Source of the DNA: Fistularia commersonii
Lineage: Eukaryota > Chordata > Actinopteri > Syngnathiformes > Fistulariidae
Direction: 5' to 3'
Assembly: GCA_037954325.1 (NCBI GenBank)
Contig: JBBMNZ010000046.1
Coordinates: 821,001 to 885,000, forward strand
Length of the DNA stretch: 64,000 bases
The translations under genes were made by a program, and so were the position numbers. The first letter of the stretch is position 1, and the number at the start of each line of letters is the position of its first letter. The notes under the pieces were generated by a model. It saw only the letters and a list, made by a program, of their open reading frames with translations, was not told the origin of the DNA and did not search any database. Positions 20,641-31,252 of the stretch are shown here, piece after piece.

Positions 20641-21506
20641 GGGCCTGTAGCGTGATTAAATGATGTTCAGCAGTTCAGGAGTACCAGGGCCATTGCGGAG
20701 GAGCGGAGGAGCAAAGGAGCGGAGGGGCGGATGAGTGGAGGAGCGGAGGAGAGGGGAAGCACGGTCCACATTTCGCCAGAGTCCCGCGGATTGGGAGTAC
20801 CAGGGCCTTGAGCAGGTTCACTTATATCCAACGGTCAGGAGTACCAGGAACTTGAGCGGAGGAGCGGAGGAGCGGATGAGAAGAGAAGCGGAGGAGAGCG
20901 GAAGCCCGGCCGACAATTCACCTGAGTCCCGCGGAGAGGGAGTACCAGGGCCTGGAGCTTGATTCGCCCAGGTCCAGTAGTTCAGGAGTACCAGGGCCAG
21001 CAGCGGATGAGCGGCGGAGCGGATGAGCGGAAGAACGGAGAAGCGGAGGAGCGGAGGAGCGGAGGAGCGGAAGAGCAGAGGAGCGGAGGAGCGGAGGAGA
21101 GCGGAAGCCCGTCCGACAATTCGCCTGAGTCCCGCGGAAGGGGAGTACCAGGGTTTGGAGCCTGAATCGCTTATGTCCAGCAGTTCAGGAGTACCAGGGC
21201 CAGGAGCGGAGGAGCGGAGGAGCGGAGTACCGGAGGAGCGGAGGAGCGGAGGAGCGGAGGAGCGGAGAAGCGGAGGAGCGGAGGAGAGGAGGAGCGGAAG
21301 AGCGGAGGAGCGGAGGAGTGGAGGAGAGGGGAAGCACGGTCCATATTTCGACAGAGTCCCGCGGATAGGGAGTAACAGGGCTTGGAGCCTGATTCGCTTA
21401 TGTCCAGCAGTTCTGGAGTACTAAGGCCCGGAGCGGATCAGCGGTGGAGCGGATGAGTGGAAGAACGGAGAAGCGGTGTAGCGGTGGAGCGGAGGAGCGG
21501 AGGAGC

Positions 21507-22301
21507 AGACTTATGTTTCTCTTCTCAAAGGCGGGGAAGCTTTGGGGCAGCAGGACCCCTTAGACTGGCCAATATGAGCCTTCTATGGACATAGCTCTCC
21601 CGGACGTATGACCGGGGCTCCCGGACCTCTTGGTACATACTTGTGAATGATTGGATGAGCTAATGTTTGTTTGGTTGTGGATGCTTTTCGGCTAACGCTA
21701 TTAGCACAGCTATGAAGACTTAAGGTGTGTGTGTGTCTGTGTGTGTGTGTGAGTGTCTTTGTGTGTTTGTGTGAGTGAGGTTGTTTTGGTGGGGGGGGGG
21801 TCGCGGACAGGGAGTACCAGTGCCAAGAGCGGATGAGCTGAGGAGCGGAGGAGGGCAGAAGCCCGGCCCGTGATTCGCTTATGTCAAGCGGTTCGGGAAT
21901 TCCAGGGCCCAAAGCGGAGGAGCGGTGGAGCTGAGCTGTGTGTGTGTCTTTGTGTGTTTGTGTGTCAGTGTGTTCTTGTGTGTGTATGTGTGAGAGTTTA
22001 TTTAGGTGGAGGGGGGGAGTACCAGGGCCCATAGCGGAAGAGCGGTGGAGCTGAGAAGCGGAGGAGCGGAGTAGCGGAAGTATTGTTTCTCCACTCAGAG
22101 GCGGGGAAGCTTGGGGGCAGCAGAACCCCTTAGATGGGCTAATATGAGCATTCTCCGGACATAGATCCCCCGGACGTATGATTGGAGCTCCCGGACCATT
22201 GGGCACACACATGTGAATGAGTGGAAGAGCTAATGTTTGTTTAGTTGTGGATGCGTTTCGGCTAATGCTATTAGCACAGCTATGATGAGTTAAGGTTTGC
22301 A

Positions 22302-22333
<32 letters not shown>

Positions 22334-24300
22334 AGTGTGTCTGTGTGTGTGTGTGAGAGTTTGTTTAGGTGGGGGGGGGTCGCGGACAGGGAGTACCAGG
22401 GCCTCGAGCGGATGAGCTGAGGAGCAGAGGAGGGCATAAGCCCAGCCCGTGATTCCCTTATATCCAGCGGTTCGGGAGTTCCAGGGCCCAAAGCGGAAAA
22501 GCGGAGGAGCGGAGAAGCGGAGGAGTGGAGGAGAGCAGAAGCACCTCTCGCAAATTCTCCTGAGTTTGCAGGATCGGGAGTGCCAGGGCCAATAGCGGAG
22601 GAGCGGAGGTGTTGAGAAGCGGAGGAGCGGAGGAGCGATATTATATTTCTCTTCTCAAAGGTGGGGAAGCTTGGGGGCAGCAGGACCCCTTAGACCGGCA
22701 AATGTGAGCCTTCTCCGGACATAGATGCCCCGGACGTATGACCGGAGATCCAGGACCTCTGGGCACATACATTTGAATGAGTGGACGAGCTAATGTTTGT
22801 TTGGTTGTGGATGCATTTCGGCTAATGCTATTAGCACAGCTATGATGACTTAAGGTGTGTGTGTGTGTGGGTGTTTGTGTGTTTGTGTGTTTTTGTGTTC
22901 TTGTGTGTGTGTGTGTGTGTGTGTGTTTGTGTGTGTTTGTGGATCGGGAGTACCAGGGCCTATAGCGGAGGAGCGGTGGAGCGGAGAAGCGGACCATTGG
23001 GCACACACATGTGAATGAGTGGATGAGCTAATGTTTGTTTGGTTGTGGATGCATTTCGGCTAATGCTATTAGCACAGCTATCATGACTTAATGTGTGTAT
23101 GTGTGTCAGTGTGTGTGTGTGTGTGAGTGTCTTTGTGTATGTGTGTGATAGTTTGTTTTGGTAGGGGGGGGGGGGTCACGGACAAGGAGTACCAGGGCAC
23201 ACACATGTGAATGAGTGGAGGAGCTAATGTTTGTTTGGTTGTGGATGCGTTTCGGCTAAAGCTATTAGCACAGCTATGAAGACTTAAGGTGTGTGTATGA
23301 GTGTATATGTGTGTCTGTGTGTGTGTGAGTGTCTTTGTGTGTGTGAGAGGCTCTTTTGGTGGGGGGGGTCGCGGACAGGGAGTACCATAGGGCACACACA
23401 TGTGAATGAGTGGATGAGCTAATGTTTGTTTGGTTGTGGATGCGTTTCGGCTAATGCTATTAGCACAGCTATGATGAGTTAAGGTGTGTGTGTATGTGTG
23501 TGTGTGTGTGTGTTTGTGTGTTTTTGTGTGTGTGTGAGTGATTTTGTGTGAGAGTTTGTTTAGGTGGGGGGGGGAGTACCAGGGCCCATAGCGGAGGAGC
23601 GGTGGAGCTGAGAAGCGGAGGAGCGGAGGAGCGGAGGTAATGTTTCTTCTCTCAGAGGCGGGGAAGCTTGGGGGCAGAACCCCTTAGACGGGCTAATGTG
23701 AGCATTCTCCGGACATAGATCCCCCGGTCGTATGATTGGAGCTGCCGGACCATTGGGCACACACATGTGAATGAGTGGATGAGCTAATGTTTGTTTGGTT
23801 GTGGATGCGTTTCGGCTAATGCTATTAGCACAGCTAAGATGAGTTAAGGTGTGTGTGTGTGTGTGTCTGTGTGTGTGTTCGTGTGTGTGTGTGTGTGTGA
23901 GTTTGTTTAGGTGGGGGGGGGTCGCGGACAGGGAGTACCAGGGCCTCGAGCAGATGAGCTGAGGAGCGGAGGAGGGCAGATGCCCGGCCTTGATTCGCTT
24001 ATGTCCAGCGGTTCGGGAATTCCAGGGCCCAAAGCGGAGGAGCAGTGGTGCTGAGAAGCGGAGGAGCGGAGGAGCGGAGTAGCAGACGTATAGTTTCTCC
24101 TCTCAGAGGCGGGGAAGCTTGGGGGCATCAGAACCCCTTAGACGGGCTAATGTGAGCATTCTCCGGACATAGATCCCCCGAACGTATGATTGGAGCTCCC
24201 GGACCATTGGGCACACACATGTGAATGAGTGGATGAGCTAATGTTTGTTTGGTTGTGGATGCGTTTCGGCTAATGCTATTAGCACAGCTATGATGAGTTA

Positions 24301-24339
<39 letters not shown>

Positions 24340-26464
24340 TGTTTGTTTGTTTTTGTGTCTGTGTGAGGGTGGTCATGTGTGTGTGTGTGAGAGTTTGTTT
24401 AGGTGGAGGGGGGGTACCAAGGCCCATCGCGGAAGAGCGGTGGAGCGGAGAAGCGGAGGAATGGAGGAGCGGAGGTCATTTTTCTCTTCTCAAAGGCAGA
24501 GGATGGGAAGTTTGGGGGCAGTAGGACGCTTTAGACCAGCCACTGTGAGCCTTCTCCAGATATAGATCCCCCGGACGTATGATTGGAGCTCCCGGACCAT
24601 TGGGCACACACATGTGAATGAGTGGATGAGCTAATGTTTGTTTGGTCGTGGATGCGTTTCGGCTAATGCTATTAGCACAGCTATGATGAGTTAAGGTGTG
24701 TTTGTGTGTGTGTTTGTGTGTGTGTATGTGTGTGTGTGTGCGTGTGTGTGTTTGTGTGTTTTTGTGTGTGTGTGAGTGTGTTTAGGTGGGGGGGTTACCA
24801 GGGCCCATAGCGGAGGAGCGGTGGAGCTGAGAAGCGGAGTAGCGGAGGTATTGTTTCTCCTCTCAGAGGCGGGGAAGCTTGGGAGCTATTAGCACAGGTA
24901 TGATGACTTAAGGTGTGTGTGTGTGTGTGTGTGTTTGTGTGTTTGTGTGTTCTTGTGTGTTTGTGTGTTCTTGTGTGTGTGTGTGTGTGTGTTTGTGTGT
25001 GCGATTGTGTATATGTGTGTGACAGTTTGTTTAGGTGGGGGGGGGGCGCGGACAGGGGGTAGCTGGGCCTGGAGCGGATGAGCTGTGGAGCGGATGGAGG
25101 GCAGAAGCACGTCCCATTCAGCCGCCGGCAACCATAAAAACCTATCTTTAACTTAAAAACAAACAAAAATGTGCAATATCTCATTTCTGTGCAATATTCA
25201 GAAACTGTGCAATATTTCATCTCATAACAGCTACATTGTGCAATATTTCATCTCATCTCATAACAGCTACACTATAATGTTCCCTTCTATCATACTATTG
25301 CGCACTCCTTACCCCACTTGTTACTAAGACACTTATAGTTTTATCAGTGCTTACTAAGACACTCTATAGTTTCACTGAAACACTTTATAGTTTATAGTTT
25401 ATTTTTATTTATAATTCTGCCTTTCTTTTATTATTTATTACTGTTATATTTTCTGTAACTCTGGCACTGCAATTTCCTTCGGGATTAATAAAGTTGTTCT
25501 GATTCTTATTCTTAATTCTCCTGAGTCCGGCGGATCGGGAGTACCAGGGCCCATAGTGGAGGAGCGGTGGAGCGGAGAAGCGGACCATTGGGCACACACA
25601 TGTGAATGAGTGGATGAGCTAATGTTTGTTTGGTTGTGGATGCGTTCGGCTAATGCTACTAGCACAGCTATGATGACTTAATGTGTGTATGTGTGTCAGT
25701 GTGTGTGTGTGTGTGAGTGTCTTTGTGTATGTGTGTGATAGTTTGTTTTGGTGGGGGGGGGGGGTCGCGGACACGGAGTACCAGGGCACACACATGTGAA
25801 TGAGTGGATGAGCTAATGTTTGTTTGGTTGTGGATGCGTTTCGGCTAAAGCTATTAGCACAGCTATGAAGACTTAAGGTATGTGTATGTGATTATGTGTG
25901 TGTCTGTGTGTGTGTGAGTGTCTTTGTGTGTGTGTGTGTGTGTGAGAGGCTCTTTTGGTGGGGGGGGGGGGTCGTGGACAGGGAGTACCATTGGGCACAC
26001 ACATGTGAATGAGTGGTTTAGCTAATGTTTGTTTGGTTGTGAATGCGTTTCGGCTAATGCTATTAGCACAGCTATGATAAGTTCAGGTGTGTGTGTATGT
26101 GTGTGTGTGTGTGTTTGTGTGTTTTTGTGTGTGTGTGAGTGATTTTGTGTGAGAGTTTGTTTAGGTGGGGGGGAGGGGGGGGAGTACCAGGGCCCATAGC
26201 GGAGGAGCGGTGGAGCTGAGAAGCGGAGGAGCAGAGGAGCGGAGGTAATGTTTCTTCTCTCAGAGGCGGGGAAGCTTGGGGGCAGAAGAACCCCTTAGAT
26301 GGGCTAATGTGAGCATTCTCCGGACATAGATCACCCGGTAGTATGATTGGAGCTGCCGGACCATTGGGCACACACATGTGAATGAGTGGATGAGCTAATG
26401 TTTGTTTGGTTGTGGATGCGTTTCGGCTAATGCTATTAGCACAGCTAAGATGAGTTAAGGTGTG

Positions 26465-26499
<35 letters not shown>

Positions 26500-26690
26500 G
26501 TGTTTGTTTTTGTGTCTGTGTGAGTGTGTTCGTGTGTGTATGTGTGAGAGTTTGTTTAGGTGGGGGGGGGTACCAGGGCCCATCGCGGAGGAGCGGAGGA
26601 GCGGTGGAGCGGAGAAGCGGAGGAATGGAGGAGCGGAGGTAATGTTTCTCTTCTCAATGGCAGAGGATGGGAAGTTTAGGGGCAGTAGGA
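21507..26690 (+). repeat. Array of (GT)n-bearing LTR-like units
   Basis: About a dozen units of 195-560 bp. Each contains GCTAATGCTATTAGCACAGC or a close variant (near 21700, 22266, 22825, 23063, 23257, 23455, 23819, 24268, 24668, 25650, 25844, 26057, 26430), then (GT)n with T or C interruptions, then a G run of 8-13. Long units add satellite half-units and the GACCGGCCAATGTGAGCC segment; short ones (for example 23063-23450) jump from the G run straight to GGCACACACATGTGAATGAG. No gene is seen. Confidence 0.87.
25115..25520 (+). mobile_element. Non-LTR element 3' tail (CR1/L2/Rex-like), 5'-truncated
   Basis: A stretch unlike its neighbours interrupts a (GT)n unit. It carries several GTGCAATAT-containing repeats (25150-25245), TTACTAAGACACT twice, TATAGTTTATAGTTTATTTT, and an end CAATTTCCTTCGGGATTAAT followed by AAAG and a short GATTCT/TATTCTT tail. 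This end resembles the 3' termini of fish CR1/L2/Rex-type LINEs. It has no coding sequence. The clade is uncertain. Confidence 0.55.
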
Positions 26691-27023
26691 CGCCGGTGCG
26701 AGCGATGCGTTTCAAGGCGTATTGCATGTGTGTATGGAGGGGGGGGTCTACAGGACACCGCGGACCGGCAATGGTGCACCTTCTCTGGACATCGATCCCC
26801 GAAACGTCGGCGTGGAGCTCCCGGAGCAGCCGGCGTGTACATGTGAATGAATGGAGGAGCTAATGTGTGTGTGGGGGGTGGTGGTGGTGGTGGTGGTGGT
26901 GTGGGGGGGGGGGGGGGGGGGCGTTTCGGCTAATGCTATCAGCACAGCTATGATTATCCCCAGAACGTTGAGAACGAGCTCCCGGAACTCCAGACATGCG
27001 TATATAAAAGAGTGGAATTAAGG
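26691..27023 (+). repeat. LTR-like unit D with TATA motif, copy 2
   Basis: Joins the (GT)n-unit array at CGCCGGTGCGAGCGATGCG, so the first part of unit D and the L1 poly(A) are missing here. The rest, including the G run near 26900, GCTAATGCTATCAGC and GCGTATATAAAAGAGTGG near 26998, matches 4818-5117. Confidence 0.75.
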
Positions 27024-27038
27024 CGTGTGTGTGTGTGT

Positions 27039-27095
<57 letters not shown>

Positions 27096-27105
27096 TGTGT
27101 ATGTG
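27024..27105 (+). repeat. (GT)n microsatellite upstream of L1 piece 2
   Basis: About 80 bp of GT with C, TC and TA interruptions between the TATA-like motif and the L1 remnant. Confidence 0.93.
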
Positions 27106-27124
27106 TGGGACAGAAATAATGTCG

Positions 27125-28652
27125 GGGACAGAAATTGTTATTAGCCTGCTGGCAGATAACACAACCTTAGTTTTGAAAAATGAACATCAAGTCCCAATAA
27201 GCGTTGAAAAAATTAAAACATTCTCCAAGGCTTCAGGATTGTCATTAAACTTAAAGAAATGCAAACTTCTTGAGCTGCATGACTCACCACTAAAGGAAAT
27301 CAGTAATGTTCCTATCAAATCAGAAATAAAATACTTGAGCATTTTCCTATCTAAGGACCAAAAGTTAAATCAATCCAGGAACATTGAATCTAAACTGAAT
27401 CAAAGTAAAGCTAAATTGAATATATTGCTCCAAAGAGATTTATCAATATTAGGCCGGATATATTTGACTAAAATGGAATGTTTATCCAGATGTATATACC
27501 CAGTGTATTCCAATGCTGCTCCAAATCAACTCATAAAATCTATTAACCAAATAAATTTCAACTTTATCTGGAGGAACAGACCACACCATCTAAAAAACTC
27601 TCATATGGTGAAAGAAACAAGTGAGGGAGGGCTGAAAGTGATAGAGTTGGACTGCCTGAATGGGACATTGAAGGTGAACTGGTTGAAATCCTGGATCAAA
27701 CATCATCATTCTTTCTGGTATTGTACTCCAAACTACTTATTCAACATAGTCGGCAGCCTAAGTCTTCTACTTGTCTCTGACTTGGATATCAACAAGATTC
27801 CTGTCCAATTTTCAGAGTTCCATAAACAAATACTATTATACTGGAAAATGATATATGTACACAATTTCTCACCACACAGTACAATAATTTGGAACAATAG
27901 ATATGTACTGCGTGGCAACAAACCTCTGTTTTACAAGGAATGCTTTGAGAAAGGTATATGGTCAATAATTGACTTGATGGATGACAATGGCAGTCGTCTA
28001 GACTATGAACAGTTCTGTACTACACACAGATTTAAGCCTCCCATATTAGAGTTGATAAAGTCACGAAACGCACTGCCTCGACAATTTGTATTCCTGACCA
28101 AAAATATAATGACGCACCGAACCGTACAACCACAGTTACCCCGACTATCACTCCAGGGAATCTCAATTCTGGACAGAAAGTGCAGCAACTCCTTTATTAG
28201 GACATGTTTCACAGGAAACTTATTCCCTGGACGTCAAAACAAAAATAATATTTGAAATAAATTTGATAAGGAATCGATTGCCACGCTGCGAACTATGTGT
28301 CTGACTCTACCCATACCCCCCAAGGCAAAAAGAGACCCACTTCTAAATTATGAATGACATCTACCCATCTAAGGAATAATTGCGGGTACGCTTTACTTTT
28401 GAAGATAATATTTGTACATTTTGTGAAGACAACATTGAAACCACTGACCATATATTTTTTCTCATTCTCATTCCATCATCACCAGTTTCCCTCTCAAAAG
28501 ATGATATCACATTTGGTTTACTTATAAGCAACATAACAGATGAACTCTATGTCAATGTTCTTTTAGGCCTGGCCAAGTTCTTCATTCACAAAAACAGAAT
28601 GCAAAAATGCTCCCCAAATTTTAATTTCTTCATAAACGATTTTGAATTATAA
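27125..28652 (+). pseudogene. L1 ORF2 C-terminal part, copy 2
   Basis: C-terminal L1 ORF2 remnant with an open frame to 28253-28255, without the 300-bp deletion of copy 1. It begins in the RT palm, where the metal-binding box reads LADN instead of LADD (GAT to AAT near 27157). It continues through FSKASGLSLNLKKC, WRNRPHHLKN and EGGLKVIELDCLNG to FPGRQNKNNI. After the stop, about 120 bp is out of frame. The CTFCEDNIETTDHIFF cysteine motif then follows in another frame, ending at 28650-28652. A TAA replaces TTA at about 28376, ahead of it. All N-terminal domains are absent. It is a dead copy. Confidence 0.87.
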
Positions 28653-29240
28653 AAAAAAATCCTTAAAACTTATGGAAAAATCCAAAAACTAAAAAATATA
28701 CGGTTACCCATGTCTGAGATTCCTTTTTTTTGGAAAAAAAAAACAACAACTTAATTACATGTTATATTCCCCTTGCAATTTTTTTTTCGTTTTAATTTTT
28801 TATTTGTCTATCTATTGATTTAATTATTTCCTTTTAATTTCTTTTTTTTTGTCTAGCACCTTAAATTTCTCACAAACCGTTAACACTATTAACTTCTGAT
28901 TACATACAGAACAAATGTCCTTATGTCCGTTGCTTCCTCATCCCTGGTTGTTTCATTGACATTCAGTTCTACCTTGCCATGTTTATTTGTACATTTGTAT
29001 ATTTGTGTGTACTATTTATGTTCAATTAAAAACAGTTTGGTGTCTGAGATTCCTTGTGAACGGCCAACTTAATTACATGTTGTATTCCCCTTGCAATTTT
29101 TTTTTTAGTTTTTAATTTTATTTTTCTATCTATTTATTTAATTATTTCCTTTTAATTTTCTGTTTTTGTCCAGCATTAAAAATTTCTCGCAAACCGTTAA
29201 CACTATTAACTTCTGATTACATACAGAACGAATGCCCTTA
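28653..29240 (+). other. L1 3' UTR, internally duplicated, copy 2
   Basis: Same organisation as 6490-7090: poly-A/T runs and two versions of the block ending in TAACACTATTAACTTCTGAT. No gene is seen. Confidence 0.7.
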
Positions 29241-29701
29241 TGTCTCCCGTCACCCCCCCCCCCGTCCCCCCGCTTTTTCCTTACGGTGGCAGACACTGAG
29301 ATCAAAAGCAAATGGGTGTCATTGCAATGCAGTAACAGGGTGATAACAGCCGTGTTTGAAGTGTGTAGGGGCTTATAGGAGAGCAGAAGCACGTCACGCT
29401 ATTCGCCTGAGTTCGGAGGATCGGGAGTACCAGGGCCCAAAGCGGAGGAGCAGAGGAGTTGAGAAGCGGAGGAGCGGAGGAGCGGAGTTATGTTTCTCTT
29501 CTCAAAGGCGGGGAAGCTTGGGGGCAGCAGGACCCCTTAGACCGGCCAATGTGAGCCTTCTCCGGACATAGATCACCCGGACGTATGACTGGAGCTCCCG
29601 TACCTCTGGGCACACACATATGTGAATGAGTGGATGAGCTAATGTTTGTTTTGTTGTGGATACGTTTCGGCCAATGCTATTAGCACAGCTATGATGAGTT
29701 C

Positions 29702-29768
<67 letters not shown>

Positions 29769-29769
29769 G

Positions 29770-29820
<51 letters not shown>

Positions 29821-30443
29821 TTTATGTGTGTGTGAGAGTTTGTTTTGGTGGGTGGGTGGGGATGGGGGGGTTCCCGCGGACTGGGAGTACCAGGGCCACG
29901 AGCGGATGAGCTGAGGAGCGGAGGAGGGCAGATGCCCGGCCTTGATTCGCTTATGTCCAGCGGTTCGGGAGTTCCAGGGCCCAAAGCGGAGGAGCGGAGG
30001 ACAGCAAAAGCCCTGTCCGCAATTCACCTGAGTCTGGCGGATCGGTAGTACCTGGTTCCGCAGCGGAGGAGCGGAGGAGCTGAGAAGCGGAGGAGCGGAG
30101 GAGATGTTTCTCTTCTCAGAGGCGGCGAGGGGGGGGGGGGAGCAGGACCCCTTACCCTTATCCCCCGGACGTTTGAGTGGAGCTCCCGGACCTCCGGGCA
30201 CGCACATGCGAATGACTGGATGACAAGGAGTGCCAGGGCCTGGAGCGGATGAGCAGAGGAGAGGCGGAGGGCAGAAGCCCGGCCCAGTTCGGGAGTTCCA
30301 GGGTCCAAAGCGGGGGAGCGAAGAAGCGGAGGAGAGCAGAAGAGCAGAAGACTGGCCCGGAATTCACCGAAGTCCCGCAGATCGGGAGTTCCAGGGCCCG
30401 AGCGGAAGAGCGGAGGAGCGGAGGAGCGGAGCAAAGCGGAAGC
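29241..30443 (+). repeat. Compound LTR-like / (GT)n / satellite segment
   Basis: Paralog of 7100-8200: GCAGTAACAGGGTGATAAC near 29330, a satellite half-unit, GACCGGCCAATGTGAGCC, the hairpin module at about 29678, (GT)n at 29704-29816 with a TTGC interruption, a G run, and irregular satellite. The satellite is short here and ends at the L1 fragment instead of expanding into an array. Confidence 0.8.
29704..29816 (+). repeat. (GT)n microsatellite
   Basis: About 113 bp of GT with one TTGC interruption near 29768. Confidence 0.95.
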
Positions 30444-30854
30444 CCGTCTTAACAACAAGGAAATTACAGATGAAGCTATAATTTCCACAGAAATCTTTAA
30501 ATTCTATAGCCACCTATACACTTCGACATTATCAAAAAGCGATTGTGACTCCTTTCCAACAAATATTCCTCAATATATCCCAAAAATAAACAACAACAAA
30601 CAACATATGTTTGTTTTGTATATGTTTATATATAAACAACAAAAAATATACAGTTTGATGTCTGAGATTCCTTGTGAATCGCCAACTTAATTATATGTTG
30701 TATTCCCCTTGCAATCTTTTTTCGTTTTAATTTTTTATTTGTCTATCTATTGATTTAATTATTTCCTTTTAATTTCTTTTTTTGTCTAGCATTGTAAATT
30801 TCTCACAAACCGTTAACACTATTAACTTCTGATTACATCCAGAACGAATGTCCT
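30444..30854 (+). mobile_element. L1 fragment (ORF2 linker and 3' UTR), cut by copia-1
   Basis: Paralog of 4135-4545. It begins with the ORF2 linker (NNKEITDEAIISTEIFKF), continues into 3' UTR and stops at GAATGTCCT, where the inverted copia-1 LTR begins. The last five bases GTCCT (30850-30854) equal, in reverse complement, the five bases AGGAC before the 5' LTR of the full-length element (42613-42617). Confidence 0.75.
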
Positions 30855-31210
30855 TGATGCGTTTAAGTTTGCAGCTTCTTCGTTTTCCATGTTTCGGAAG
30901 GAATTCACAAGTTTGCCTTGTTTGAATCGTCTTTTATTTTCTTCTTCACAGCTCCGGGAATCAACATCGGTTAGCCATGGGACATGTACAGTACAGAGTG
31001 AGGGAAAAATTCCCGCCAGCACCGCTATACCAAAAAAAAAACACTGACGTAGAAGTTAACGTCAAGTTAGCTGAACAGTCGCGAAAAACTAAAACAAGTC
31101 CCAAACCTTGTCATAAAGTGCCATGCATTTCCTGAGAGTAGATACAAATACAACATATGTATACTAGAATGTAAACTCAAATAAAACTAATGAGATCACC
31201 TATCTCAACA
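30855..31210 (-). repeat. copia-1 3' LTR (minus-strand copy)
   Basis: 356 bp, reverse complement of the LTR at 2497-2852. Its outer end reads TGATGCGTTTAAG where the others would give TGTTGCGTTTAAG, one substitution near the terminus. The adjacent GTCCT is the candidate target-site duplication. Confidence 0.92.
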
Positions 31211-31252
31211 CCCCCTCTTGATCTCAACATCCAAAAAAAAACTTTGGACATT

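Larger units (their letters stand above)
8211..21506 (+). repeat. Minisatellite array I (dimeric unit plus variable GGAGCGGAG tract)
   Basis: Head-to-tail array of roughly 70-80 units spaced 130-200 bp. Each unit has half-unit A (ATTCGCCTGAGTCCCGCGGA, then a variable spot, then GGGAGTACCAGGGCC), a 9-bp link (TGGAGCCTG), half-unit B (ATTCGCTTATGTCCAGCAGT, then TCAGGAGTACCAGGGCC), and a tract of 1 to 12 GGAGCGGAG-type repeats ending in GAGAGCGGAAGCCCGGCC. A subtypes have GGATTGGG, GGAAAGGG or GGAGAGGG; B subtypes have TTATGTCCAGCAG, TTATGGCAAGCAG or TTTAATGATGTTCAGCA. The plus strand is strongly purine-rich throughout. Open frames (Arg/Gly/Glu-rich on plus, Leu/Arg/Ser/Pro-rich on minus) arise because the repeat lacks stops; none looks like a gene. 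Confidence 0.95.

Noticed and set aside
9000..21000. Ribosomal intergenic spacer or telomeric satellite
   Set aside because: No rRNA sequence, no TTAGGG repeats and no Pol I promoter-like element are seen; similarity to LTR modules explains the flanking units better.
8035..21424. Many open frames of 60-300 codons with Arg/Gly/Glu-rich or Leu/Arg/Ser/Pro-rich products
   Set aside because: The 9-bp and 37-bp repeats lack stops in several frames on both strands; the products follow repeat unit borders, not gene structure. The same holds for 53660-63911.
8211..21506. CRISPR-like regular repeats
   Set aside because: Half-units are direct and regular, but the intervening tracts are themselves GGAGCGGAG repeats, not unique spacers; no cas gene is present and the content is eukaryotic.
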